The notes below the pieces were generated by a model that did not search any database, was not told where the DNA came from, and saw only the letters and a program-made list of their open reading frames with translations. Shown in pieces: positions 22,198-33,466 of a DNA stretch of 64,000 nucleotides (the first letter of the stretch is position 1; each line of letters opens with the position of its first letter). This DNA is from Phialocephala subalpina. Lineage: Eukaryota > Ascomycota > Leotiomycetes > Helotiales > Mollisiaceae. The translations under genes were made by a program, and so were the position numbers. Location of the stretch: contig FJOG01000008.1 of NCBI GenBank assembly GCA_900073065.1, positions 992,829 through 1,056,828 on the forward strand. Reading direction: 5' to 3'.

Positions 22198-24162
22198 ATG
22201 GAGTACAAACCGCTGAACTTCACGACCTTCGAATTCCGGCTTTTGGTAATCATGTCAATCAGGAATGGGGACAATGATGATACTATCCAATGCTCTCTCG
22301 ACCACAGCCTTTTAATCGAACCGCCTGAATATCGAGCGCTCTCGTATTGCTGGGGAGATCCAGGTCGCACTGCAAGAATTATAGTCAACGGCCATCCCGT
22401 GCAAGTCACCACGAATCTTGAAGCAGCTCTCAGAGAAATGAGACATCAAGGATTAATGATGATCTGGGTGGACGCGCTGTGCATCAATCAATGCGATGTA
22501 GTTGAGCGAGGACTTCAAGTCTCGCGCATGGGGTTGGTGTACTCCAGGGCTTTAGAGGTGATAGTGTGGCTTGGGGAAGAAGCCGAGGGCTCTGCAAGAG
22601 CCATGATTTGTCTGAAGAAAGCAGCTAGGAAAAAGCCCCTCGGTACAGCAGCACCTCCTATCACCAAACCTGCCATTTTGGCATTACTTCTGCGGCCGTT
22701 CTGGAGACGAGTCTGGATCATCCAAGAAGTGTCTAAAGCGCGAAAACTCAGAGTCTTTTGTGGGAGCCAGAACATTCATTGGAGTGAAATGTTCGATGTT
22801 CTTGAAAGCTGGCAACTCGTCTCTCCTGTCATCAAGGCACTTCAGAAATTTCGGAAAGCGGAATAGTCGAACATGGGGTTGGACCGACCCGAGCTCGTCA
22901 CAGGGCTCTTCGAAACGATTCACAGCCTGTCAACCGATCCTCGCGACAAGATTTTCGCCATCTTGGGTCTGTGCTCTGATGGACCCTACCTTGTCCAGAG
23001 TCCAAACTATGTGCAACCTTCTGAAAGGATATACTTCGATCTTCTGATGGCCCTAGTATCGAGGAATCGAGAACTGAACTACCTTGCTCGTCAAACCACC
23101 CTCAGCGGTCCTTCGCGTGTCGACAATTCTCCCCACCCTGACTGGACAATGATCACTAACGGAATGCCTTTTTGGATTCTGAAGGCATTGCAACCCAAAG
23201 AAAAAGACCCAACAGAGACGATAGAAGGATTAGAGATAGATTCTATGGCGTCTGCTTGTTTCCCTGGGGCACGCAATGTTGGACCAACCGGATTAGAAGG
23301 CTTTCCATTCCTCACATTTACTGGATTACGAGCATCGGTAGTCTTCATAGACTCCATATTAACACTTCCAAACCGCCGATTCGATCGCTCAAACTGGAAC
23401 GAACATTCAACTGATTTACCGGAAGCATGTATTGACGAAGCACGGCGAGCCATGACTTGTTATGGCGATGCTCTCTTGCTGTACGACTTCAGCACCAAAA
23501 AGCGCAAAAAACGCTTCGATCATGAATTACAAGTATCATGTGCCTTGACATACTTGTATACCAAAACGAAGTCAAGGGACAAATTCACAGACGAATTTGG
23601 CACCGCCTCGATGTCTTTCTACGATTGGTACAAAAAGAAGCAATTTCTTGAGTATCGTGGCCGGACATTGAAGGAATGGGCGAGAATCTACTCTAAGAGT
23701 TCTGAATACAAGAGTGAAGCTTCTGAACTATTCGCTAGCGGACTCCACGAAAAATGGATCCGAGATACTGTCGCCAATACAGCTTATCGGTTGATCAAAG
23801 GCGTCGAATGGGCGACAAAACACAATCTTTGCCTTGCAACGGGCCAAGAAACCAGGGTGCTTCAACTTGTACCCTGCGAAGTGAGAGAGGGTGATCTGGT
23901 TTGTCGGATCAGATATAGTAGAGCGCCGATCTTCATTCGGCCGGAAGGGAATGGGAGTTATCGATTTGTTTCATTCAGCAGGGCTTGTCTTTGGCTTCGA
24001 GTGAACAAGTATCACCACACTCGCGGTATTTTCAGTGAGAAACTGAATAAGATAGAGATCTGGGACTGGGTGGATGGTGTGGTTGAAGATAATCGTAGGC
24101 GAAGTGAAAAGTGTCGGCGGCAGAGGCAAGCTGCGGAATGGAAGTCGATCACGGTGCATTGA
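22198..24162 (+). pseudogene. HET-domain gene interrupted by one stop codon (HET-3)
   Basis: An intronless HET gene, 654 residues apart from a single TAG at 22864-22866. The N-terminal half has EYRALSYCWGDPGRT, VTTNLEAALREMRHQG, IWVDALCINQCD, VIVWLGEEAEGS and FWRRVWIIQEVSKARKLRV, the full HET signature. After the stop the same frame resumes at once with GLDRPELVTGLFETIHSLS, then STDPRDKIFAILGLCSDG, the usual segment after the core. The C-terminal part (to 24162) has the REGDLVCRIRYSRAPIFIRP block. TAG can arise from CAG by a C-to-T change at a CpA step, the preferred RIP target, though one site cannot prove this. The first 222 residues alone include the whole HET core and might be made. AT-rich RIP-like DNA begins 180 bp downstream. 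Confidence 0.85.
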
Positions 24163-24340
24163 AATGCTCGATGACCATAGAAGCATGTAACACAAATGTA
24201 TCAAATTCAAGATGCCTGCATAGAATGGGGAGGCCACGAACTGGGACCTATTCACGTGAGCGCCCCCTGCACCCCCTTCAGCTTGCTTGTCAAGAAATAT
24301 TAGGCGTTAGCACGAAATTTTAGAAATGACTTTTGCTTTC

Positions 24341-24660
24341 TTCGAGGAATATACTCAGATAATTTTTTTTAGAAAAAAATTTTTTTAATAATATAAATAC
24401 TTAGATTTTCGGATAATATTCGAATTAATATTTAAATTAATTCTTTTATTTTATTTTAAATTAAATATAATTATATTATAAAATAAAATAAAATAAAAAT
24501 AAAAATAAAAATTTAATAAATATATAATATATAAACTAAATATATAATTAAAGTGTTTCGTAATATAATTTATTAAATAATATATAAAATCTTATATATA
24601 TTAATTAAAATACTTCTTTTAATTTATATATTTACCAATTATCTTCAATTTATTATTTAA
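24341..24660. repeat. AT-rich, RIP-like block
   Basis: About 320 bp made almost only of A and T (AAAATAAAAATAAAAATTTA-like), with sharp edges against normal sequence. It has no coding capacity and fits a RIP-destroyed repeat. Confidence 0.75.
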
Positions 24661-27600
24661 TTCCATGGGCTGCTTTAGATCCCAAATTGCGACTTATTGA
24701 TGATCAAGGTGATAATTTTTCCATTAAATAAAGCATTTGCTAAGTAATAGCTGCGCAGCTCGAACCAGTAAAAAGATCTGCCAACGGACAGATTAATGCA
24801 ATAATGGACGACCCCGAGACTTCTGCCCCACCTTCAAACAGCAGGCAGATTCCCCTCCAAGTTGGGGAACAATGGTTCGTTACGGTGACAGAGACCCTCC
24901 GAAAATCTTTGCACAAAATGATATTTGGTACTTGGGAAATCGTTGGCACCTTGAAAATTGCAGGCACCTATGAAATGTATATAGAATTCTGGATGCAAGC
25001 CCAAAGAGTATGTACAAATTGAATACTGCGCACCAGGATTATATCATCCACGGAGACAGTGATGCTAAGCAAGCCCAAATTCGTCCGCCGGCTACCAATT
25101 CCTCATTGCCCAACCAGGCCCCGCGGCGGTGGCGGTTTGTAACCTGTATAATCCCAACCTCCGTCACATGTCGTTTCTTTCCTTCTCTTCAGCGGAAGGC
25201 TCCGCGAATTCCATTTCGCTGCTCTCATTCCACCAGTCCGAGTCGACCTTGGGACAATCAAAATGGACTCGAAGAGTGCCATTGTTCAGAGACAAGCCGC
25301 AGATATCCAATGGATGATTTGAGCAGTGTTTTCCCAGGTTCTTGAGAGAAATTTTGTCAGCACTTGTGTAATAATTTTGGAAACTCGATCAACTTACAGT
25401 ATCCAACGAAACACTACCCGTGCTGAAGTCATCTGTGATTCGTTTGATCAGGCCCGAGTCCAATGGAGTGGATGCTGGGGTAGCAGCGTGAGCAGGAGAT
25501 TGGATGACACTTGGTTCTCTCCACCAGGCCCTGCCATCGCTTGGCTCCGGTCGCGCTTTGCTGAATTGCGCTGGCAGAGAAGAATATCGCCGCTGGCTTC
25601 GCTCACCATGCTGGGCGTCATTTTGGATTTGAGAATCAATTTCGGGAGGGCGTGGTTGCCCCGCAACGTAAGAAGGCCCGGTTGCATATTTCTAAAATGG
25701 GTAAGCTTCTACATGGGAAAGCACGAGGAAACACGAACCCCCGTGGCTCTTGAACTCTTGAACGAGTAAAATACACCGTGTGGGCTGCAAGTTGGGGATT
25801 GCAGCTCTGGGTCACCATTCTCACGCGGATTGTCCGTCAATGCTGTGTGACGACTTATATATGCTAGAGTTGTGGGAGAGGGACACGGCGTAGGAGGTGT
25901 GGTTGGCAACTCGAAGGGACATGCTTCGATTGTTCGCAGCCAAGGGGCCATAATCGGGAAGTCTGAAGCAAGGTACGCAGACACTAAGCGTAATAATGCA
26001 GTAAAGGTCGATGCTTTGAATCACTTCGAAGAGATAGATTTATAGTCGAAACGTGACCCTTGTACGCAGAGGCGGATCTGAAAGTGTTGGGATTGTAGAC
26101 CCAGCGGCCTTCGGCCTATACATTAAAATGAGATCTATAGAGAAAGGTCTGGTTATAATCAATAGCTTCAGTGATTGAGCTGTTATCTTTCCGCTGCCTT
26201 TACATGACTTATCGGAATCGACATTCCAACACACGGCAACTAGAGTATTGTCCCGCCGCTTGGAAACAAGCCACAAAGGGTTTGTGCTACAGAGCTGAAT
26301 TATACGCAAGGTTCTTGCTCTCTCCCAGGTATGATTGATATTCAAAGGATTCTACAAGGGAGTTGGAAAGATGTTGAGATGCGATACCCCGCTATCCTCG
26401 CTCTTTGGAGCCAACCTGCAGAGCAAAACGGTCTGGACCGAAAGAGAAGACCTGAAATATTTAGAAGTGGGGAGGGGGTGGAAGGAACAGGGTTCCAAGG
26501 TGCAAGGCTACTGCACGCCCACAAGGTCAGCACACTGCGGATCTCTCTCTTACGAAGGAATTCAAGTAAATGAACTAAGATTCTGCCGATGAAATTCGGG
26601 TATGGCTGTTCCCGTGGTTTCATCGGTATGCCTGCCGAAATTAATCATCCGATCCTCACTCGGATCATGATATTCGGATCATGATATTCGGATCATGATA
26701 CCCGATCACATGCCGAGTTTGCAGACGGAATATTCCGCTGGCACGGAGTACATCAATGGTGGGGTGAAGGGCAAGGCTTTACATCATCCATCTGTCGACC
26801 CAAATGGCTAGATACTGAATGAGTCTGACACTAGAGATCATTTCCCAGATACATTGTTGCAGGCAGTCTAGTGGCGGGGGCGATGTTGAAGTCGATGTAA
26901 GTTATCAATTGAAACAGGGACATCCGTGCATTCGGGAAGGGAAGCCCAAGTGCCGTGCAAGGATCTCATCAACGTTGGGTGACTAATGCAGGCCACAAAA
27001 ATCGGAGGCATTGTTGGCGTCGAGCAAATCACACAATCGAAGCATGTCGCACCCCGCACAGACTAGGAGTCGAGCTGCTAATGTTCATTGTGGAGCCGAA
27101 CAACCCCACGACCTGAACTTTCGATCGCGATCAGCAATCTTGGGCGCTGGCTAACCCATGGACCAAGAATGAGTGATCTACGGGGGGCTTGACGCGTGCA
27201 TTGCTGTACGCAGTGTCCGCAAGAGTGACATCAGATATTTCCCCCGTAACCCCAATCATCAATCCCTGATCAGTAACTAATGATGCAAGCCTCCTTCCCC
27301 GCTCTCATGTGAAATCTCCTGTAGTTCACCTTAACCAATCTCAAATTGAATAAAGCCAGATGTTCTTCCAATAGTTGACCATAACCAATCATGATTGCTT
27401 CATCCTCTGTGTCCAGGCTTCGCTCAACAGATACAATTCGCCGCGGAAATAGCTCAGCCATCTTAAGCTTCGGTTAACGGAACACAAGTGGTGGCGTTAC
27501 TGGTCCTGAACTTCTTTCCCTCATTACCACTCTAGCATTTAGATTCTGATATTATATTCCGTCATCACGGACTGACTCTCTGAAATAGCAAAGTGGCTCC

Positions 27601-27759
27601 TGGGCAAAGTCGGAGTTGCGTTTCGAGCTTGGCTAGACTGCTTCAATTCTGTTCTCAACATCAGGCCTCAATCTGTTAAAGAACAGAAAGGCAGACGCCT
27701 CTCCTGCTCCTCTCTAGCCTGATGGGAACACTTCCTTCCAGTCGAGTGCACTTTATCGT
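24661..27759. other. 3.1-kb region without a supported gene
   Basis: Composition is normal but no frame shows family features. A frame at 24804-25022 (MDDPETSAPPSNSRQI..) and another near 25129-25317 look mildly protein-like; no consistent splice joins them. A minus-strand Pro/Ser-rich frame at 25709-25984 is also unsupported. It probably contains decayed genes or repeats. Confidence 0.4.
26661..26702. repeat. 14-bp tandem repeat, three units
   Basis: CGGATCATGATATT is repeated three times in a row, the last copy ending in CC. Single related words (CCGATC, CCGATCACATG) flank it. Non-coding. Confidence 0.9.
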
Positions 27760-29249
27760 TTGTATTCCCGGCCGTCATTCCTCGTGGGTTCTCTATCTTT
27801 GCAACCTGCTCAAAATATCTATGTAGAGACTAAATACAACAACCAAATACCAACCCCTCCCCACTCACCCGCTACTTTGTGTTATCGAATGCCTAACGCT
27901 GATTGCTGGCACTCACCATTTGCATACACCGACACTGACACCGTCACCGACACCTACCAGCTCACAGCTAGACGCATAGTTTAATGAGGATGGAGAATAC
28001 CAAGTCGCACCCCTATCCAACAACGAAGTTAGATATTACACGCAGACCATTGCTCTGCTACCTCTAGCCACGCCACGCACCAGTGATTCTTATCCCGTCT
28101 CGTCAACGTCCAACAGCAGCTCATCAAGTAATTCAAGACCTGAATCTCCGGTTCCCGCTGAACGCGTTGAGCACACGAAAGACGATACTATGGTGCGAGA
28201 TCAACCTTCACGAAATGTCGACTATCTCTGTCACGATTGGGAAGAGGAGGATATCTGGTCGTCATGGAAACACATCGTCTCTATACGAAAAGCTTACGGC
28301 AATACTGGGAGACTCGAGAACGCATTATGGAGAGCATGGACGAAGTCGCAATACCGGTTGAAGACAGTGCCGCCTGAAACTTTGAACTGGTAAGCTTTCT
28401 CGACCAATGCCTTCTTCACATTGTAAGGCATACTCATAATCTTGCTAAAAATGCACCAGGTTGAAAGATTCCGATGTGTCATGGCTCTATGGTCCTCTTC
28501 AGACTAGCTCAGACAAATTGTCCACGTCGTTTAAATCCCCAGCCGGAAGCAGAATACCCCAAGTAAACTCTCCTTTGAATAAAAGGCCCATTCTGAAGAA
28601 GCGAAGTGCATCAGAAAACATGCTTCAATTGTCGCTCTCCGTGTCGTCACTCGCGAATCCCTTACCGAGACGAGACGGCAGCAATGAATTCCCCTCAGTC
28701 TCTCCAACGGGCGAGAGGCACCATATCCATTTTGACGAAAAAGTGGAGCAGTGTATAGCAGTGGATGTCGCAGACGGCGGCGATGACGAGGATGGACTAG
28801 AAAGCTATGCCATCGATGCTGATTATGATAGCTCGTCCGACGACGGATTTCTCATGATGAGAGGGTCATCAAAACCGAAAGTTCTATTTCAAAGCTACCA
28901 AAGCGCTTTTCAGACAAGCTTCAGTACTGAAAGTAGAACCATCGCAATCCTACCATCAACAAAGCTGAAAGACGGAGAAGACGCTCCGGAGCTACCCGAG
29001 CTAACTGCGAAGATACTGCTTGACAGCAGCGACGAAAACGCAGACGTGTCGTGGAGTGTGTCTAGTGAGTTCGCCAACCACAGGAAGCGAATCCCTCCGA
29101 CGGATGATAAATTACAGCTCAACGCCTTGTGGGAGATAAACGAAGGCAAGACGCATAGCGATGTGCGCCGCACACTTTTCGGCCAGGTGGTGGACGCTGT
29201 GGATACCGCAAAGGACATTATATACTTCATATGGAACATCGGGTGGTAG
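27760..29249 (+). CDS. REG1-like protein phosphatase 1 regulator, N-terminus damaged
   Basis: The conserved body is clear. The GATA-like/DUF1752-type block runs VDYLCHDWEEEDIWSSWKHI, then RLENALWRAWTKSQYRLKTV and PPETLNWLKDSDVSWLYGPL, spliced across an intron (28390-28459). Further on are IHFDEKVEQCIAVDV and an acidic Ser-rich stretch, then KPKVLFQS, which fits the RVxF docking motif for type 1 phosphatase. The end is VVDAVDTAKDIIYFIWNIGW. Such proteins direct Glc7/PP1 in glucose-repression signalling. The upstream part is odd. A family-like leader (QNIYVETKYNNQIPTPPHSP) lies in one frame from about 27808 without an ATG at its head, and the frame must shift by one base near 27981 to reach FNEDGEYQVAPLSNNE and the body. 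The first usable ATG in the body frame is 28190. This may be a paralogue with a decayed start, or an exon structure I could not resolve. Confidence 0.65.
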
Positions 29250-29349
29250 TCTTCAATTAACTGTGTTTTGAGCATTACAAAGAGATAACTTACATTCTCA
29301 AGACCTACCTTGTGCCCAAAGAAAAGCGACATCTCACCTTCTCAGTGTT

Positions 29350-30557
29350 AAATCAAAGACGAAACGGGTTCCCAACCTCCCCATCGCAACAATCAAATTC
29401 ATGATCCTTCCACAGCCACGCCTTCCTCCTATGCAAACTTCTAGGAGCATCCCACTTCTCATCAATATCTCCAGCCTCAACTCTAAAAATCTCAAACGAC
29501 TTCCCGAATTCAACTCAATTATGCAAATCACCTGGACTCCAAAATACCCACCCAAAAAGCCTCATCGACTTCCTTACCTCTTCGACATCACGTACCACTC
29601 TCGGAGCTCCTGGGTTGAAATGCCTGAGTTGAACCCCAGGATAGGGGGATGGCATCCATCTCCTGTACTTTCCCTGGCCTTGGGTTATAACGGATATGTG
29701 GTCTTCGTATCTTTGATGCAAAGTCCGATAGCTACCTTGGTATAAAACCCGTTGCGCAAAAATGAGACTTGTAAACAGGCCAGGGGAGCGAAAACCAGCC
29801 ATCGTCATCTGGGTCCGTTCGGTTGAATCCATGAAATGCTTTCGCCAGGAAGCAACGCAGGTACCCTTCTCCGAAAGCCATGGGCTTTGCTATGGAGTCA
29901 TCTAGGGAGTGGCGTAGCTGGATTAATCCTCGTTCCTGACCGTATTTTGGGACTTCCTCGGAGTGTGTCGATCCTCCAATGGATATATTCTCTAAGCAGA
30001 AAACAAAGACTTGGTAGATGCACTTAATTTCAACTTCCCACCATTCGTATCGGAGCTAAAAAGCCTCTTGCTCTGGCAAGCGCTCTTCCCAATCGGAAAC
30101 GCTGTCAGAGTTGTCGCCTGGCTGGTGGAAAAGCTCACAATAAAGCTGAAAGCGTAATAAAGCTCTGCGGATGCGGCGTTTGTCCCCCCACATTGAGACT
30201 GGGAGGGAAGTGGATAGAATTCGTTCTTGTTCTTTTGCTGGTCTGCTGGAAATTATTGGGGGAATTGAGGAAATCTCTTTGGGAGCGGTTCCGTAAGCTT
30301 TGGCGAAGATGAGGGGTCAGAATGAGAGGAAGAAATCTGTAGCTTCTAGTGTGCTGTGCATGTATTCGAGAGCATCTTCGTGGAAAGGTAGTGAAGATGA
30401 AGTACTTTCGTCCGAGTTCTGGAAGCGACTGTCCAGGAAGCTCGATTGTGTTTCGGGGACGGCGATCATCCCTTATAGATACTATGGCGTCAAGATATTG
30501 CTGATACTCTTTGCCATCGACAAGCGCGCGGATCTGGTCTTCCTTGAAAGAAAACAT
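29350..30557 (-). pseudogene. Decayed conserved fungal gene, family not named
   Basis: On the minus strand, coding-quality segments run from MFSFKEDQIRALVDGKEYQQ (30557) down to about 29350, but in several frames. Recognisably protein-like pieces include LEYMHSTLEATDFFLSF, followed by an in-frame stop; WGDKRRIRRALLRFQLYCEL and FHQPGDNSDSVSDWEERLPE, followed by another in-frame stop; LRYEWWEVEIKC; FGEGYLRCFLAKAFHGFNR; and YEDHISVITQGQGKYRRWM in a shifted frame. The tail WDAPRSLHRRKAWLWKDHEF is in yet another frame. At least two stops and two or three frame changes make it a pseudogene. The pattern resembles a widespread uncharacterised fungal family; I know no function. Confidence 0.6.
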
Positions 30558-31164
30558 CGTAACGAAGCGCTGCTATGGGCGTGCTATTGAATAAAGATGG
30601 TCGTCAGGATTTGTGGTATCTGTTTCCCCAACATCAGGAATGGCACTTTGAATAAGAAGGAGACTGGTTGTAAGGAGAGTCTGATTTAGGAGCGAGACTT
30701 TATGAAGTAGACTGAGGAACAGCTTATGACTCGCTCGGCGTTAGTATCAAACCCGCTAAGCCTTGTCGTCCTATGACATCTCCACTTCTCTTTCCTTCGC
30801 TACATGCAACAAAACTCTCCTCTCAATGTCTCATCATCATGGTTTCGTTCTCTCCCCACTATCCGAGGCCTTGTCTTAGAAAGTTCGGGACCGGGCCCTT
30901 CCATTCGCACAAACCCTCACAGAAAATGACTCATCTCTAGAAAACCTATATATAAGGGATCTCCCCCTCCCTGCGATGTGCAACGAAATAATTGAGGAGA
31001 CAGAGAGAAACTAAAGTTACAAAAAGCGGGGCAAGTAATACTCTATCGACGTGCAATAACGTACAGTAAAAAGATGGCAAAGAAAAACTAAAGTCGTCAG
31101 AAACAAACCAAATAATGTGCTGTCGATGTGCAACAAAGACAAAAGAGTAAAATTAGGAAGAGAG
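30558..31164. other. Intergenic, with a degenerate ~72-bp direct repeat
   Basis: No gene. Between about 30974 and 31150 the word CGA[TC]GTGCAA[CT]AA occurs three times, at about 30978, 31048 and 31124. Two copies are followed by A-rich sequence ending in AAACTAAAGT. This looks like an old tandem duplication. Confidence 0.45.
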
Positions 31165-31317
31165 CAGAGTTCTCAATGTGGACTGGACATGCGCGGCCTG
31201 CTTTCCGCCAGCGAAAACGATAGCTAGATAGTATCATAATGCTTTGCTGAATTAGTTTCTCCGACTTACTCAGATTGCTCGATTGGCCCGTCGAGGCTGG
31301 GGGATTGAGAACGCTGG
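31165..31317. mobile_element. MITE-like insertion, copy B
   Basis: A segment of about 153 bp. The left end has GTTCTCAATGTG (31169) and the right end GAGGCTGGGGGATTGAGAAC plus GCTGG (31293-31317). Reversed, the right end matches the left end of copy A (19267) at about 22 of 25 positions. It sits 170 bp beyond the SPO11 stop codon. Interior similarity to copy A is limited to short words such as ATAGTA and ATTGG. Confidence 0.5.
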
Positions 31318-31489
31318 CTGGACTTGACACCTCCCGCGACTTCGGGTCAAGGAAATGAGCGAATTCGGAGTCCCATAATAATTGGCACTTGGAAGTGAAA
31401 CTCAAAAACAACAAGACCAAAACCACAAAAGCGGACAAAAGAAACGCTACATAGGAGACGTGATAAAGAACTCGTGCGTGAAATTATGG

Positions 31490-33112
31490 TTAGGACATAA
31501 GGATATCTCCATCTGCATCATGTATACTTCCCCTCAACTTCCCATCTAGCCACTCTCCCAACTTCTCCTCGTTCCCTACGATTTGGATCTCCGCTTTCAT
31601 GTTAAGCATCAGCATCATCTGAAGTTCTCTACGCCACTCCTCATCTCTCTCGTCCGTATCGTGTCTCGTCAGCATCTTCTTGGCAATGTTCCTGTCCCTC
31701 TTGGATAATGTGAGTAGGCCCTGACCTAAGGTATTGTCTTCCAGAAAATCTGAGCTTCGAATGCCAAGCCACTGAATTGACGGCACGGCCAGATTCGTTT
31801 CATGGGCTAGGGCCTTGGATCCGTGCTTGTAGGTGGAGATGATGCCAATGCCATCTGGATCGAAGTCTACCAAGGCGAATATGGGAATATGTGGGAAGCT
31901 CGTGGAGAGCAGACGAAGGAATTGTCTTGTCTGAATATCGGGGTACCCTTTTGCCTGGAATAGGGGTCAGAAAAGAGATTGACTTTACCCCCAACGTACA
32001 ACTCACTGTGATAATGATGCCGTTTCCCGCTCGGAAATGTCGCCAGTATTCACATGCTGCGATGGTACGGAAGGTGGCCTTCGCACATTAGCTGAGCCTG
32101 TCAGGGGACAACATTATACTCGCCTCCTTCTCTATCACTAAAACCCATTGAGCTGTGCCGATGTCTATAGATTCCACGTCGTCGGCCTTAGGAACTAGCA
32201 TGCCCTGCGTCCTGTTAGCAGCTGTGTTCGTTGTTGGGGAGTGATGCTCGACCTCTGGTTCAGATCCGTACTCAGTCCTCGACCCGTCTTTCCTTGTCGT
32301 GCTTAAGGATCCTACGATCAGACCCTTTGCGGCTGCAACCTGTGATACTCGCATGATCAGCGTCCATATCTTTCATGTTGTAGCAGAGGCTTGCCTACCA
32401 CATTCAACGCCTCTCTGTTCACCCCAAATGTGTATGCAATGTCGTCCACGTATCGGTCAACAACTCCTTGCTTCATGAACAGCTCTGGCTCTCGATAATA
32501 CATATCTCTACACCCACGTGTCAGCACTCTTATCTCGGCATGTGCGTAAATGGCGGGGTATGCGGGGTTGGGAGGCGATTCGTAGATCCATTGTCGAACA
32601 CAACCTTTTGGTAGTAACCACTCCAGTGACCAAGGCTTCGTGTGACAGCTCGAGAATGCGATGCAAGGCCGCTGAAGAGATGTCAGTGACTTAGCATATT
32701 TCGAACAATCTCACGTACCAAATCGCCATGCTTCCCTCGGGCCTTTGCTCGGAAACTTGATTCGTCTGATATCGGATTTCCTCCCAAGTTCCATATTTAC
32801 ATCTTCCTCGGAGTCCTTGGCCTTTTTGCTTCTGGTCTTGAGCTGTATCACAAGCTCTTTCTTATCGCCCATCACGCATTCCACGATGGACTCGAAGATG
32901 TTTTCAATCTTCAAGATAACGGCTCCGGCTCGGTTTGGAGCTGATGGTAGAGCTGATCTCTTGGTTGACACTCTGGATGGGCCTGTGCTGGTACCAGGAG
33001 CTCCTGGGAGCTCTGCTGTAGTCAATCTGCTGTTGGGTAAGTCTTGTAGCAATTGTGAATGGAATGACGATTGATTCTCTTCCAGGAGGTCAGACAGAAG
33101 GTCGATGTCCAT
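31490..33112 (-). CDS. SPO11: SPO11, meiotic double-strand-break transesterase (topoisomerase VI A-like)
   Basis: Makes the DNA breaks that start meiotic recombination. Exons that hold one frame on the minus strand: 33112-32719, 32671-32605, 32507-32399, 32339-32124, 32078-32007 and 31954-31490, together 440 residues. Signatures: RDMYYREPELF with the catalytic Tyr pair, VVDRYVDDIAYTFGVNREAL, the VLVIEKEATFRT start of the Toprim domain, and ALVDFDPDGIGIISTYKHGS with the metal-binding DxD. The C-terminal WLGIRSSDFLE block follows. The intron after EKE (32123-32079) reads best with a GC donor (GCGAGT..AAG), a minor but known donor class. The start MDIDLL is the first ATG in the exon frame; an alternative upstream exon (33372-33150) cannot be excluded. 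The gene is head-to-head with lanosterol synthase. Confidence 0.9.
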
Positions 33113-33466
33113 TGGGCATTTGGTCTGACAGTCACCTGCTCCATTCTCGACGCTACCCTCAGAAGTCGGTTTGCAAAGGAGAAGATGTTGGGCAACGAAG
33201 GTGTGTTGAATCGTCGAAGATTCTTAGGTCGGCCCCACAAACTCGGCTCTGCCCGAAATCTGGTGCCTGACAGATCTGCGGTACGAGACCCCTGTCTCGA
33301 GGCTAAATCGACACCCGCATTCCCTACGAGTTGCTTCTTCTCTTCCTTTTCCTTCTCTAACCTCCGCATCACGCTATCATTGAGGATACTTCATGTGAGA
33401 TTTTCAACAATCTCTGCTATTGCCGCTGGAAATCTGCTCCTTCATCTCCTAGAAAAGCTCGTCAAC
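33113..33466. promoter_or_regulatory. Divergent promoter region, SPO11 / ERG7
   Basis: Only 354 bp separate the two start codons, so a meiosis-specific gene and a constitutive sterol gene share this interval. Open frames run through it on both strands, and part may be transcribed as 5' leader. Confidence 0.4.
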
